Shown: positions 33,938 to 45,045, counted from the stretch's first letter. The stretch is 64,000 nucleotides of DNA from Agrypnia vestita (GCA_016648135.1 JADDOH010000466.1:62001-126000), one strand, 5' to 3'. Numbers and translations are program-made. The notes: a model not told the origin generated them from the letters alone.

Positions 33938-34060
33938 TGCACTGTTTCGTATTACGGAGGACAAATAGTTCCACACCTTGTGGTTTGCCATCGCAAAAGC
34001 CCGTTCACTATAATCTTCTGGTAGTGGTTGATCGGTTATACCACCCTTCCAACACCGACA
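33938..34060 (-). pseudogene. L2/CR1-clade LINE, pol C-terminus
   Basis: The minus frame reads TDQPLPEDYSERAFAMANHK followed by VWNYLSSVIRNSA without interruption. This is the 'R.FsvagP.lWN.LP..IR' signature of L2-like polymerases. At DNA level it matches 20565-20670 (plus), so both are copies of one family. The stretch that should follow (FK..LK) is missing. Confidence 0.75.
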
Positions 34061-35405
34061 AGAGGAAGAAGAGGGTGCGGGGCCATGAAATGATCAATCA
34101 TGAAGTGGAAGAAGTAGGCAGTATAAAGACGTATGTAATGCCTCTCATCTCGCCGTACACAGCATCCGCCCCTCGACTTGTAGCCCTTCCGCATCCTCGA
34201 GCCGCGTGATCCATCTATTCAAACGTTTTTCGCGTCTTAGAGCCGCGTCCAACCTTCATCCGAATTTAAGTTTTCCGCGCTCTCGAGTGGCGGATCGAGG
34301 GCCTCTTACTCCCTCCCCTTTCGCCTCCCTTCCCGGTCCATTTTCCGCGCGGTCCCGGATGGAAGGGGTTGAAAAGTTCCCGATATTCACAGTCAGGGGG
34401 CGGTCATTATTCAAAGTGTTGAACTTTTCGCATATCGTATAATCCACACGTTGGGAAAAATGACTTTTTAGTCCTCAACCGCCCGGGCCCCGGGTAGAAC
34501 AGTGCATGATAATTCATCCACACTTTGCAGTTCGCGGTGGGTGCTCCTATAACTTTTCTACGTAGCTGTTTAAGCGTCTTGAAGGGTATGGATTGAGTTT
34601 AACCCTCCCGTCACGGCGAGGCCTTTTATTTATAGTTTGAAGAACTTTATTTTATGTAAACTACTTTTTAAACCCATCCTAGGATGGGTGTGAAAGACGT
34701 ACTGTGAGTTAAATTATAAAGCGGGTAATTTTTTTCTCTCGATTTCTTAGTGTAGTTTCCGTTGTTTTTAGACTTCCGAGACAATATGTTTTTTGAAAAT
34801 AATATTGCCTTGGTTCTTCACAATGTTTGATCATGTTAATAAACTTAATAAGTATTGATTAACACATTTCTGTAGGGTACTTTCGCGAGTTAATCTACCG
34901 TACAGCTAAGAAAAAACCATCGCATTTCAACTGGAGTCCTTCCTTTCTCTAAACATAAACCTTTTTATCTACCTTACCTCGTACTTATAAATTGGCGGCA
35001 AAATACATTTTATACACATCTCCGTACATATTTGCAGAATTGAAATTCCGAGCGGGCCGTGCACGGGCGTTAATGATACGCATATTATTATATTATTATT
35101 TTTTTTTTTTTAAATAGTTTCTTTTGTAACGTAATAAATTGTAAAGTAATAAAAAAAATAAAATAAAAAAATTTGTTCTAATAAAACACTTGATTGATTT
35201 TATTGCTGCATTATAGTAATTTGACATCTGCCTTGCGCGTTGCAATATGATACCTAAAGGAAGTGATCGAGTTTTATTACATTTTTTACAATTACCAAAA
35301 AGTTTGCGTAAAAGATGTGTTGCTATATTGTAGAAGCAGAAGGAATTGCATGTAAAAGAGGATTTTATATATTTTACGGTAAATTGGAAATTACTGCAAA
35401 GATCT
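34061..35405. other. Unassigned; GC-rich at 34140-34510
   Basis: The GC-rich part gives overlapping frames with no domain. A perfect 18-bp palindrome ACCCATCCTAGGATGGGT lies at 34672-34689. No gene called. Confidence 0.35.
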
Positions 35406-35411
35406 AGGATA

Positions 35412-35690
35412 ATCCATTAGATTCGTGAAATTTCTAGAACACGGGACTCTATAAATAGAGCAGCATCCTTCTGCGCGAACATTTGTACGCGCGTTATTTT
35501 GAAAATCGAGATGTGACCATAGAAACTAGTGAAACCGTGCGTTATACCATAAACAAGCAGTAGACAAGAGTAAGAAATTGAAAAATGCCTAAGTACCTAT
35601 GTATATTTACGAAATTGGTGTAAATAAAACAACGTTGCTCCGATGAAATTAATTTCCTGTGACTTTGGTGAATAAATAAAACTTTAATTA
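35412..35690 (+). promoter_or_regulatory. Heat-shock-type promoter repeat, copy a
   Basis: Four perfect alternating heat-shock pentamers, ATTCGTGAAATTTCTAGAAC (35421-35440), are followed 10 bp later by TATAAATAG (35450-35458). This spacing and the TATAAATAGAG wording are those of insect hsp70 promoters. A leader-like stretch, 'ccataaacaagcagtagaca', leads to AAAAATGCC (ATG 35585), but the frame stops after 13 codons. 'attggtgtaaataaaacaac', GTTGCTCCGATGAAATT and AATAAATAAA follow. The whole segment is repeated at 62850-63135, so it is a repeat unit and not a single-copy gene start. Confidence 0.6.
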
Positions 35691-36400
35691 ATTTTAATTG
35701 ACTGTTCGAAGAATATTTTTTCTTCTTCTGTGTGGAGGCTTGAACTTTGTGGTGATATTATTATTAAAATAAAACACAAATCACTTTGTTTTCAAAGTGG
35801 TGAAAACAAAGTGCTTTATTTTAATTTTAATTGTTTCTTTTGTCTCCCTCGGCCACTATTTCGTGACAATATTACAATACCCGTCCCGCACTTAGACACC
35901 GGGCAAACGAACGGGTTTTAATAAGTTTCTATCGCTGCACCCGGCCAATGCGGGGTTGGAACACTCAGCTTCTCGCCTTGCATGCGGAAAAGGATCCCAG
36001 CGCCACTTGAGTCTGAGCGACCTTTTTTCCTCTTCTTCCTTTTTGCGAGTGTCTCGTATCTCCGCCGTGCGCGCAGTAATTTACTGGGGCATTTCTTCCG
36101 TTATTTAGCGAGACAGTATTGTATACAGCGAGCGCGCGTCCCGAACCAAATTTAAAACTTTTCCGCGGTTTATTTATCTTAGCTCCCCGGGAAATAATGC
36201 CGCGCCTTTTTTATCTTGCCATTTGTTTAGTTTTGCATTTTCGATTTATTATTTGATGGACCGTTTTTTAGATTTATCTTTATCAATAAATTATATTCTA
36301 ATGAAGGCTGTTTTTACTGTTTACTCATATTTTCGCATATTAATATTGCGTTAACTTTGTGGTTGGACATTAATTAAAAACTTTTTATTAACCACTTGGA
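35691..36400. other. Unique stretch, GC-richer, no gene assigned
   Basis: Nothing recognised. Confidence 0.35.
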
Positions 36401-36409
36401 GTAAATTTT

Positions 36410-36449
36410 CGTCTACCGGTTTCGATACCACTGTATCTTCGTCAGGACG
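36410..36449 (-). ncRNA. Hammerhead-type ribozyme motif B
   Basis: Read on the minus strand: CGTC (36449-36446), CTGACGA (36445-36439), one spare A, stem II GATAC-AGTG-GTATC (36437-36424), GAAA (36423-36420), self-complementary ACCGGT (36420-36415), A17 (36414), GACG (36413-36410) pairing with CGTC. Both helices differ from motif A yet pair perfectly. All core bases are intact. Confidence 0.75.
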
Positions 36450-36454
36450 CACGC

Positions 36455-37140
36455 ATATTAACTATCCATTAACAAACAAATCAATTTTTGAACGGGTGGG
36501 TGGTTACAGTTATGGTGGGGGTAATTGACAAGTGAACGCCGAAATGGGAAATATATGTATATCAAGAAACGGGCTTTTCATAAAATTTATCTGGTTATTA
36601 ACAATGCTAATTATTAAATATGCTGGAGTGTGACTGCTGTGTGCTAGTTTTTTATTTTTTCCACTAGCGATTTCCGTCATATCGAAATTTCTATAGACGT
36701 AATTTAATTAGGATCATCACTGTGGTTGTATCTGCCGGCAGTGGATCTCCGGACTGGCGAGTCCCTTAATGTTTGTGTTTGCTATTTTATTTTAATTTTT
36801 CCCTGAAGGGACTGATAACTCTAATAACTATGTCTAAGGTGCAATTCTGTATTCATTTTAATCGATCTGGCTCTTAAGTTATAAGTGATAATTAGTAAGA
36901 GTATGTTTACGTGCTGTGTTTTTATCGTTATGCTTATTACTATATCACATTTTGTACTTTATTTTGTATTATACTATCATATTTTGTACTGTAAAATTGC
37001 TTATACATATGTAACTTGCGATTCACACTTAATGGATGATAAATATATTCCAATTGTCATTTGTCCCTGCCCTTTGGAGGCAGAGAAGAGGTTTTGTGTG
37101 GACACCTCTCCGTCGCGCTTGCATTCCATGAGTGTCGGCG
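36455..37140. other. Spacer, no gene seen
   Basis: Nothing recognised; the 89-codon frame 36885-37154 is hydrophobic and A/T-driven. Confidence 0.35.
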
Positions 37141-37144
37141 GAGT

Positions 37145-37260
37145 GTCACTTTAGCATTAAAAAAATGTCGAAAATGGGTGGCGAGAGTGTAGGCCGATAT
37201 GTCAGCTATTTATTGCTCATGGAACGGCCCTGGGAGTGTGGTGGTCCCTCTTCCCTGGTT
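37145..37260. repeat. Dispersed repeat 'gcattaaaaaaatgtcg...gggtggcgagagtg'
   Basis: Matches 54262-54320 ('gcattaaaataatgcc', 'tgggtggcgaaagtg', 'gccgatatg'); the 'ctcatggaacggccctggg' part recurs at 22318 and 37733. Class unknown. Confidence 0.5.
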
Positions 37261-37467
37261 ATTAATTATATTGGCTATACCTAGGGTTCTGGCATTTCTT
37301 GATTTCTAATATTTCTAAGTTATCCGAACTAAGGCCTCTACCATTTATAATAATGGAATTTAAATTAAATTAAAATGAATAATTAAATATTTCATTTTTC
37401 AAATGTTTACATAAATAGTTGTGTGAATGTTAAAATGTTCACTATCCCCTTAACTTTATGTTACGTT

Positions 37468-37690
37468 ATATATGTGGGGTTTAAAAGCAAAGGCAGCAAA
37501 ATCCAAAAAAATCAATGCTGTCATCTAGGATACTAATTTATAATGTACTGAATTCGAGATTTTATAGAAAATAAGATTTTGAAAGAAATAGATACCTAAA
37601 ATCCAGAATTCAGCACATTTTAAATTAGTAATCTTCGGTAACTGCGTTCAAGACATTATTTTATTTTTTTGTTGTATGGTGTTAAAAATG
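37468..37690. mobile_element. Foldback MITE, family FB3, copy a
   Basis: Left arm 'atgtggggtttaaaagcaaa', 'ctgtcatctaggatactaat', 'gtactgaattcgagatttta'; the right arm mirrors it (aattcagcacattttaaatt, agtaatcttcggtaac). The second copy at 44819-45045 is better preserved. The extreme right end is lost here. Confidence 0.7.
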
Positions 37691-39495
37691 TCAACCACGT
37701 GAAGAATGAGCAGGATCCTACGGGAGATTTTGCTCATAGAACGGTCCTAGGTAAGAGGTAGATACCATTCACTGTCCCCTTAGCTAGACCGAAGTCTGTC
37801 AAAGGAGATATTATATCAAACAGTGTTATCTAAACAGTTGTATTTTAAATCAGTAATATTAAATAAATTCGGTTTTTTATTCAATGATGACTTTTTTATT
37901 TCTAATACACAAGTATCGCAGTAAGTAAGGTGCTTACCTAACAATGATCAACAAAAAATTCTACGGATACTTCATTCTCCCCGGACAGACATCACCATAC
38001 GTTCACACACCCAGGCTATCGCGCATGCGCCTGTCACTACACTTACGTACTCACAGACATCACAGTTATTATTCTTAACAAAAGTAATATATAATTATAA
38101 GTACTCATTTATTTATTTTCATTACTCTTCCTAAGTTCTATCCTCTCTAGCTTCTTCCGTTTTAGACATATTGTCGGCTTATTTCTCACCCTACATTATT
38201 CAGCTTTTTTTCAAAATTTGTTTCATTTCTAATCTAATTCGTCGAATCTTAATACTTTTTTAACGTTACCGTAACAAACCAAAAATATTGTACTTTAGTG
38301 TTCTGTTCGATTTTTTTTTTTGTTGATATTTTTAAGGTCTTGAACACGTAATTTGATAATTATTCATTCTTTATAATATGCTTACCCAGCGGAGAATAAA
38401 AAAAATGAACACTTTCAATCTTGTGATCAGGAAATTCGGAGACGTTATGTTTTTAATCGTTTTCCTTCATTCAGCAAAGATTTCATAGAATAATTGGCTC
38501 GTTCTGTGGACCTTTTAAGGAAATCTTTAGCGCCGTTTAGTTTTCCTTCGTCCATTAGAGGGAATTCGTTCGACCAGTCTAAATTAATTAACCAAATCGG
38601 GGAACCTCGCTCCCCTCTCCCCCCTCCGCTTCCCTGACCCCCTCAGACAGTTTTGTTTCGTCGTTCGTCGCGTTGAGGGATTTTCTGCCATTTCTCTTCC
38701 ATGTTTACGACTGCCTATTTGACTTTAAACGCTTTGAATTATTTGTGCTAATTTGTTAATTTCTCTCTGTTTGCAGGTAAGACATCAAAATCGTCTCGAC
38801 AGTTTGATAAACGGAAGCTGTAGAGGTTCAAAGGAGATTGGTGAGAATTTTGAAGAATTTATTAAGTAATTTTAATATTATTATATTATATATTTTAAAG
38901 TGATATTTGATTTGGCACAAAAACGGTGAAAGTAATGGCTTAGGAGCATATTTATAAATCAGAAATATGTTCTTCATACGATTGCTTAAAGGTTAAATAA
39001 ATAAGGAGTGAATTAACGCTGGATGTAACGATATAAATGATAAAAGAAGAGAAGAGAGTATGTTCATCAATGTACTTTTGATGTTTGGAGTGTGTCGTGT
39101 AAGGATTACAGGAAGGCAAGGTAATACAAGAATGAAAATACTTAAAAATTTGACTAATACAGAACATAAGCAACAAAACTCTCTCATAATGAGTAATAAA
39201 TAACTCATTGAATTGCGCCGAGGATCGCCAGTTATCCTGCTATACACTCCACACTTGCGAATGTGGATACTTGTTGTATCTCGTATAAATTGTTTATCTA
39301 TACTAATTTATATGTATAAGTAATAGTAAATATGTCTGTACATTAATGTACATATATAAATAATAGTAAGAACTAGTAAAGCGCCCTTGAGGTGAATTTT
39401 CACGAAAGCGGCGCTATATAAACTACCCAAGTAAGTACTGTTAATAGAATGACCAGGCGGCTAGTCGCGACCTTTATATTTTCACGGGTCGTGGC
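37691..39495. other. Spacer, no gene seen
   Basis: Nothing recognised apart from a pyrimidine-rich patch near 38600-38700. Confidence 0.35.
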
Positions 39496-39499
39496 TTTG

Positions 39500-39800
39500 G
39501 AAAATAAATGAAAACACTTGAAATTAATTGGCAATTTATTAACTAGTGATTACATAATTCATTATTAAATGGACAATGTCACTTAACTATATTTTATCAA
39601 CTATAACGCAGTTTTTTATATCACACTATTTCCTAAGCTATCAAAACATATAATTGACCAAACAAATTTCTAAACAAAATGCGTATGTTGATATATACGG
39701 TACTTACCTTATGCGGCAAAATTCAATAATAAATAAATGCACATACATTTTCATTACTTGTATTCACTAATTAATAAATATATAGGTATTAGCTTTTTTA
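39500..39800. repeat. Dispersed repeat pair, partner at 51778-52200
   Basis: 39645-39800 (acatataattgaccaaac, aaacaaaatgcgtatg, 'gcggcaaaatt', 'aaataaatgcacatacattt') matches 51778-51930 in the same orientation. 39560-39640 (gtcacttaac, gcagttttttatatcacac) resembles 52078-52130. The two modules appear in opposite order at the two loci, as if cut from a tandem array. Confidence 0.6.
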
Positions 39801-40780
39801 AATTTTGATGTTAATTTCTGTTGCAGCTCAATTTATTAATTTGTTTAATTGTGAGATGTCAAATGTTACACACACATCATATGCATATATATTTTTTTAG
39901 ATATTGCCGCCTTTGCTTTACACCCTGCAATTATCTTCCGTCGAAAAGCAACCACGCGAGTACATTAGATTACAACTCTTGTAAGGGTGTGTTAAAAGTT
40001 CAGTCGGCGATTATGAAATCTCACAGTCGATTCCCCTCCTGTGTTTCTGTACCGAAGCCGACACAATGTTAATATCTCGTTACGACTTTCGCTAGACGCA
40101 ATCCCGGACCGCCTTAGAAGCTATTAGACGGATAGTGATTTCCAAATCTCATAACCTCTATTTAAGTAAAGGAGCTTATTTGAGTTGCGCGGTGACTCCA
40201 GCCGCCAAATTATATTACCTCTTCTCGGAGACGGCATTAGTATTATTATTACGCTGTTAATACCGTCCTGGGTATTTTCGGCGGCGTATTGTGATGGCAT
40301 ATTGATATTGTGCGTGTTTCGAGATTCTTACACAACATACAAAGGGTGCCAAAAAAAAGTATACACACTTCAACAACATAAAAAAGTAACGCATAAAAAC
40401 CAAGTATTTATTATACTTCCTTTCTTTGTAAAATATAACAACAAATAAACAATTAAAGACGAATTAAAACATATAACATAACACTAAACTTACAGCAATT
40501 TAATATATTTCTAAAATGTCAGATGTTTTGAGCTTTGCTAAGACACTTTATGCTTTGAAGATTAAATTCTAAAAACATTTGTCAGTCAATTTAGATTTTC
40601 GAAATTCGTAGTGAAGTACCTATTATGTATGCCGACGGAGTAATTCAAATTTAGAAAATATTCCGCGACGTTATCGGGCCGCCGTTGCTAGTAATCAAAC
40701 TTTGGTAATGATTCCAATTAAAAAAATTCCATTAAAATTTCTAAAAATCCGAAATTATACTTTAATTATTTTATTTTTTT
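39801..40780. other. Unassigned stretch, no gene seen
   Basis: Nothing recognised; 40080-40320 is GC-richer. Confidence 0.35.
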
Positions 40781-41017
40781 AACGAAAATTTGATAGATCT
40801 TCTTGATCGTCGCCACGAGTCTGCTTGCAAAGTTTCAGCTCGTTTGGATCACGGGAAAAGGGTTAAAAATCGATCAAAAGTTTTTTCGTCAGATAAGCAG
40901 ACAAGACGACAAGTAGACAAGCAGACGCTACGAGTAAAAGAAAGGGAGTAAAAACTGAGATTTTATTAGATTTTATTTTATATAGAGGTTGTCTTATAGC
41001 TAGTAGTTAAACATCAC

Positions 41018-41490
41018 AGGTGGATTCCTGCCTTGAAAATGAGTCGAATATGTTCAAGCAACCATGATCTAATATCATCGGATATGGAGATAGCGATATC
41101 AAAGTTTGCATTTTTTTTTCAATATTCCCGAGTTTGTTTTGCTAAAAATTGAATTATCATTACTAGTAATTTATATTGATTGTGAAAAATTTATTCGCTT
41201 CAATACAACTCAAATAAAATGATAAAAACCTTTTAAAAAAGAATTTTAAATGTTTGCAAGGTATTATCGTTTTATTCGACTTGTATTAAAGTGAATTAAT
41301 TTTTCATAATTGATTCAAGTTACTGTAATGATAGCTAAACTTTTTGTTTGAAAAATAAGTCAGAAATATTGAAAAGAATGAAAATTTTGATATTTCATAA
41401 CAATCTCCATAACTATTAATATATTTGATCATGGTTGCTTGAACATTTTCGACTCATTGTTAAGGCAGGAATTCACCTATAATGTTAACG
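41018..41490. mobile_element. Foldback MITE, family FB1, copy b
   Basis: The left arm 'cctgccttgaaaatgagtcg', 'aatatgttcaagcaaccatg' is mirrored by 'catggttgcttgaacatttt', 'cgactcattgttaaggcagg'. The interior follows copy a (61-582) closely, including 'atcaaagtttgcattttttt'. The outer ends read CACAGGTGGATT and AATTCACCTATAATG. A lone arm of the family is at 45890-45960. Confidence 0.8.
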
Positions 41491-41929
41491 AGGCAACATA
41501 TATTTTGGTGCAAAACAGTACATGCATAAGAAGCTTTTCAGATTGCAACGAATAAGTTACAGAATCTTGTATCAATGATATGCACCACACAATGTCAGAG
41601 AAGTAAGATAATTGTGTATAATCAGAATGTACAAACATGGCAACTAATTAAATGCAATATTTTTCATAATTCATAGCCCGCTTGGATGGTTTACCTGTTT
41701 ATGAATGTGTTAAGATGAGTTTCGCCGTGTGTGTGGGGCAAACTTGGTGAAGACAGAACTAATTAAGCAAAAGTAATTTTTTTTTATATATACGATATTG
41801 TCGTGAAACACATCCAGATTAATGTTTTTATATTAAGTTTATACAAATATCAAGCACTCAGCCGTATGTGTGACAAATCCATTCATGATTGAGTGAAGAA
41901 TTAATGAATTGGGAAATAATATAAAGCTA

Positions 41930-41980
41930 ATTTTAGCGTAGTTAATAGGATTAAAAAGGGTCACTAAATGGTTTGGGCAT
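41930..41980 (+). pseudogene. Short LINE scrap (RIKKG...WFGHV)
   Basis: VNRIKKG then, after one frame change, KWFGHV, the motif also found at 43330-43370. Too short to place. Confidence 0.35.
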
Positions 41981-42204
41981 GTTTATTTTATATTGTACAT
42001 AAAAATATGTCATAATAAGTTTATAATTGGTTGTAAATGCTCGTTATGTGCGTTTATTAAATGACTGTGAAATAATGTATAAAAAGCAAAATCAGTATCT
42101 ATAGCATAAATAAAGTAAGAAAGCATTGTCCATAAGGAAATAAGAGTACTCAGGAACACGGAAATAAAGCGCAAAATAACCACAAATAGTAAGGAAATTA
42201 GAAT

Positions 42205-42690
42205 ACCAAACAACTTAAACTTTTACTTACTACGCAAAAAGTCACTGAACACGAGTTAAATCGAGTACCTTTTGTTCTTTAATTTATACTAACTAACTGT
42301 TTCCCGAATATTTCACATATTATTATTACTACACTGTCTCTAAATTCGCACTAATTATCGCTATTTCTATCGATTCGATTACTTTCTAGCAAATTCCGTT
42401 CAATTTCAAAATCATATCTTTCAAAAACTTATCTTTGTTTATTACCGCTGGAATACACATGGTCACACTGCGCTGCTAATATCGCGTTGGTTAAACGTCA
42501 CGAATGACCGACTCGCTTCGCCAAGCGCGTGCCTTTACATAGGTGACACCGCCTTCTAGATCTTTCGAGACTCTGCGACAACCGCTCGGTCGCCTCGAGT
42601 GACCTGTGGAGCGTTCTATATGATTCCAGAGTGTTTCATAGTTGCACGTTTCGAGAAGCTGCGACATCGCGCAACCTCTCCCGGTTTCTC
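42205..42690 (-). promoter_or_regulatory. Heat-shock-type promoter repeat, copy c (diverged)
   Basis: On the minus strand heat-shock-like pentamers (TTCTCGAAA near 42650; TCTCGAAAGATCTAGAAGG near 42555-42573) precede a CpG-rich leader and 'ggtaataaacaaagataag'. The distal part 'aattaaagaacaaaaggtac' and 'tcgatttaactcgtgttcag' (about 42285-42245) corresponds to the downstream box of the 62.8-kb copy (aatttaagaacggtgctccg). TATA is degenerate (CTATGTAAA). Confidence 0.45.
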
Positions 42691-43143
42691 ACATTTCCTC
42701 ACAATACACATGAAAAATACGTGTGTAAAGAACATATACACGAAACATAAAAATAATAAAATAATCAAATGAGTACAAAAATGTTATGCCCCCTGTAGTG
42801 TATTGAGAAAAAGCGGTAGTTAAGTGAGTGTGCTGGTATAGATTCGGATGAAAACCGAAGCCAAAGGGCTTCCGGGAAGAGTGTAATGAAAAGACTTTTA
42901 TCAATCCCGCTTCCCTGGTTTGACTTTTCCCTTTAATATTAGCTAACAATATAAAAGAAATTGGTTTATTCGATCAATTTTTATGTTATTCATGTTTTCT
43001 TTTTCAACTTGGCGCAACTCGTATTCCATTTGACCGATTTATGCCTATCGGGAAGTGGAAATGTGGGATCTTAACATAGAAAATATTTATTTTGATGCTC
43101 AATAAACAAATTTATGTACTATTTACTCGTTGAGTTATTTATG

Positions 43144-43191
43144 TCACTACTATAGTTTCGGGAGGAGCAGCCCTTCTCATCATCAGGCGTG
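43144..43191 (-). ncRNA. Hammerhead-type ribozyme motif H
   Basis: Minus strand: CTGATGA (43186-43180), a long stem II region rich in G and C, GAAA (43159-43156), self-complementary ACTATAGT (43156-43149), A17, then GTG pairing with CGC by two Watson-Crick and one wobble pair. Stem II is imperfect. The longer 4-bp palindromic stem III is notable. Confidence 0.55.
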
Positions 43192-43224
43192 ATTTAATAA
43201 TCGAAATACAGTAGATAGTTAATA

Positions 43225-43475
43225 CAAGTAGACGGAATGCGGTCTCTAATGCGCTTGTGTGGAAAATCTTTGGTCGTTAGAGTGAGGAATGAACAAATTA
43301 GAGGTGAACAGTGACTGTAGTATTGTAGACAGAATTAAGAAAGGAGTGCTGAGGTGGTTTGGTCATGTCACGTATATGGATGGCCATGTTAAAAGCCTCA
43401 ACAATCGTAGAGCTTGCATGAGAACATGTATGAATGTAGCACAAGTTGTGTGCCAAGATAGAAGAATATTCTGAG
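43225..43475 (+). pseudogene. RTE-like LINE, pol C-terminal part 1
   Basis: Peptides MRSLMRLCGKSLVVRVRNEQ, then SIVDRIKKGVLRWFGHVTYM and NNRRACMRTCMNV are read with a stop between. 'R.rvRNe.I......i..G.LRWFGH..RM' and the 'NRRACM.RCMNVDEA' tail are characteristic of one insect RTE-like LINE group; the latter recurs at 53390-53440 and 62700-62760. The tail breaks off near 43475 and seems to resume at 43977 beyond the inserted LINE. Confidence 0.7.
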
Positions 43476-43504
43476 ATATCTCTACATGAGAGAGTAAGGG
43501 CATT

Positions 43505-43975
43505 ATCCTTGGCTTTACCCTACCGAGTTCCTCCAGGGTATGCTTGGCTACAATAGTTTAGAGACTAGAAGGAATGTGTATTTGATTACACATTTTTATC
43601 GATTGTTGCGCGGTATGATCGATAATCCTGAAATTATGCAGAGCATTGGTTTGTATGTTCCTGATAATTACATTAGACATCGTCAGCATAGATTGTTTCA
43701 CATTCCAATATACAGGACCAACCTGCCGATGGTTATGCCTGTTGGAAGAGCCACAGCTATGCTGAACAAAATCGCTTTGGGTATTGATACATTCCAGGGG
43801 GTTTGTGTCTCAGGGGGTTTTCCGAAGCGGGATTCTCCTACACCTTTGACCAGTTATGTTATTTTTAATTTATTAAATATTTTTATTTTGATATATACTT
43901 CCATAATATGTATGCCTTAAATACTTTGTTTGTAATGTACATATTATTAAATAAATTGAATTGAATTGAATTGAA
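43505..43975 (+). mobile_element. 5'-truncated CR1/jockey-like LINE ending in (TTGAA)n
   Basis: The open frame 43540-43920 contains SLETRRNVYLITHFYRLLRG, IDNPEIMQSIGLYVPDNYIR, then LFHIPIYRTNLP and GRATAMLNKIALGIDTFQG. This is the RT C-terminus of jockey/CR1-like elements ('L..RR....f.yklL.g.id.p.ll..i.l.vP....R...l...p..rtn......R....N'). The reading frame is still open, so the copy is fairly recent. A non-coding tail and AAATTGAATTGAATTGAATT close it. It lies inside an RTE-like tail. Confidence 0.75.
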
Positions 43976-44040
43976 TGGCGCACTATCCTCTCTGCCTATC
44001 CCTACGGGGAAACGGCGTGACTTAGTTAGAAAGGTGAGAG
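43976..44040 (+). pseudogene. RTE-like LINE tail, part 2
   Basis: 'gcactatcctctctgcctat' and 'gggaaacggcgtgac' match 53460-53500, which follows NNRRACM...RCMNV without interruption in the copy at 53285-53510. This supports that the 43505-43975 LINE landed in this older one. Confidence 0.6.
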
Positions 44041-44398
44041 GGGTGGGGTATGAAATAGGAATAATTTTTTCATGGGAGTATTATTATAGGAGTGGAGTGT
44101 TATGAAACATAATGTTATACATCATTTTATTTAATTATTTCTAAGGTTCCTATGTTGATTATTATTACTCTTTTATATGAAAGGTACCATGTGAAGAAGT
44201 TTTGATTTATAATCTTCGAACGAATAGTTAGTTTCAATTATGTGATCACGAAATTCCGAGAAGTTATTATTTTTTAGGCAACGGCTTGGACGTTATTTTA
44301 GTCTCGTATTTAGGTTTCTTGCGGTTTGGTCTGTGCATGTTCTATCTCCACACTAAAAAAAATCACTGCTTTCTAGGGTAGCGTAGCGTCTTGATAAC

Positions 44399-44580
44399 GT
44401 TAGTGATGGACATTATTAAATATATAATTATTCTTTTTTGCTTCTTATACCTCACTATTGTTTAAGCCATCTGGTAGAGTTAGTGATGGACATTGTTACG
44501 TAGAGAATTATGCTTTTTTGTATCTCATTATAAGTGCCATCTGGTAGCGTTAGTGACGGAAATTTTTACATAGACAATTA
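44399..44580. repeat. 70-80-bp tandem repeat, about 2.4 units
   Basis: Units begin GTTAGTGATGGACATT at 44399 and 44479 and GTTAGTGACGGAAATT at 44549; 'gccatctggtag' precedes the second and third. Confidence 0.8.
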
Positions 44581-44818
44581 CAGTATTTTATTAAAAAAAC
44601 GTGAAGTCAATGTTTTCATTTTATTCAATAAAAATTTTGAAATCATACTAAATTTGAAAATGGAAGGAGATCAGCTATTGAATTCTGGGATGTTACGGAT
44701 GGACAACGAAATTATTATTTTTTGGGAATGGGGATAATGTTACCAACAAAGTTATTGTGCTGTTATTGAATAAGTAATAAATCTGTCATCAAAATTAATG
44801 CATATCTTTATTGAGAAT

Positions 44819-45045
44819 AATGTGGGATATAAAAGCAAAAGCAGCAATATCTAAAAAATTTAAAAAGTGTTTTGAATGCTGTCACCGAGGATTACTAATT
44901 TTAAATGTACTGAATTCTAGATTTTATGTATTTTATGTTTCCAATAAAATCTCGAATTTGGTACACTATAAATTAGTTATCCTCGATGACTGCATTTAAT
45001 TATTTTTTGTATATTTCTGCCGTTGCTTTTATACCCCATAAATGA
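44819..45045. mobile_element. Foldback MITE, family FB3, copy b
   Basis: Left end TGTGGGATATAAAAGCAA, right end complement TATGGGGTATAAAAGCAA. Arms of about 100 bp continue through 'ggattactaattttaaatgt' and its mirror 'cactataaattagttatcct'. No coding sequence. Confidence 0.8.
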
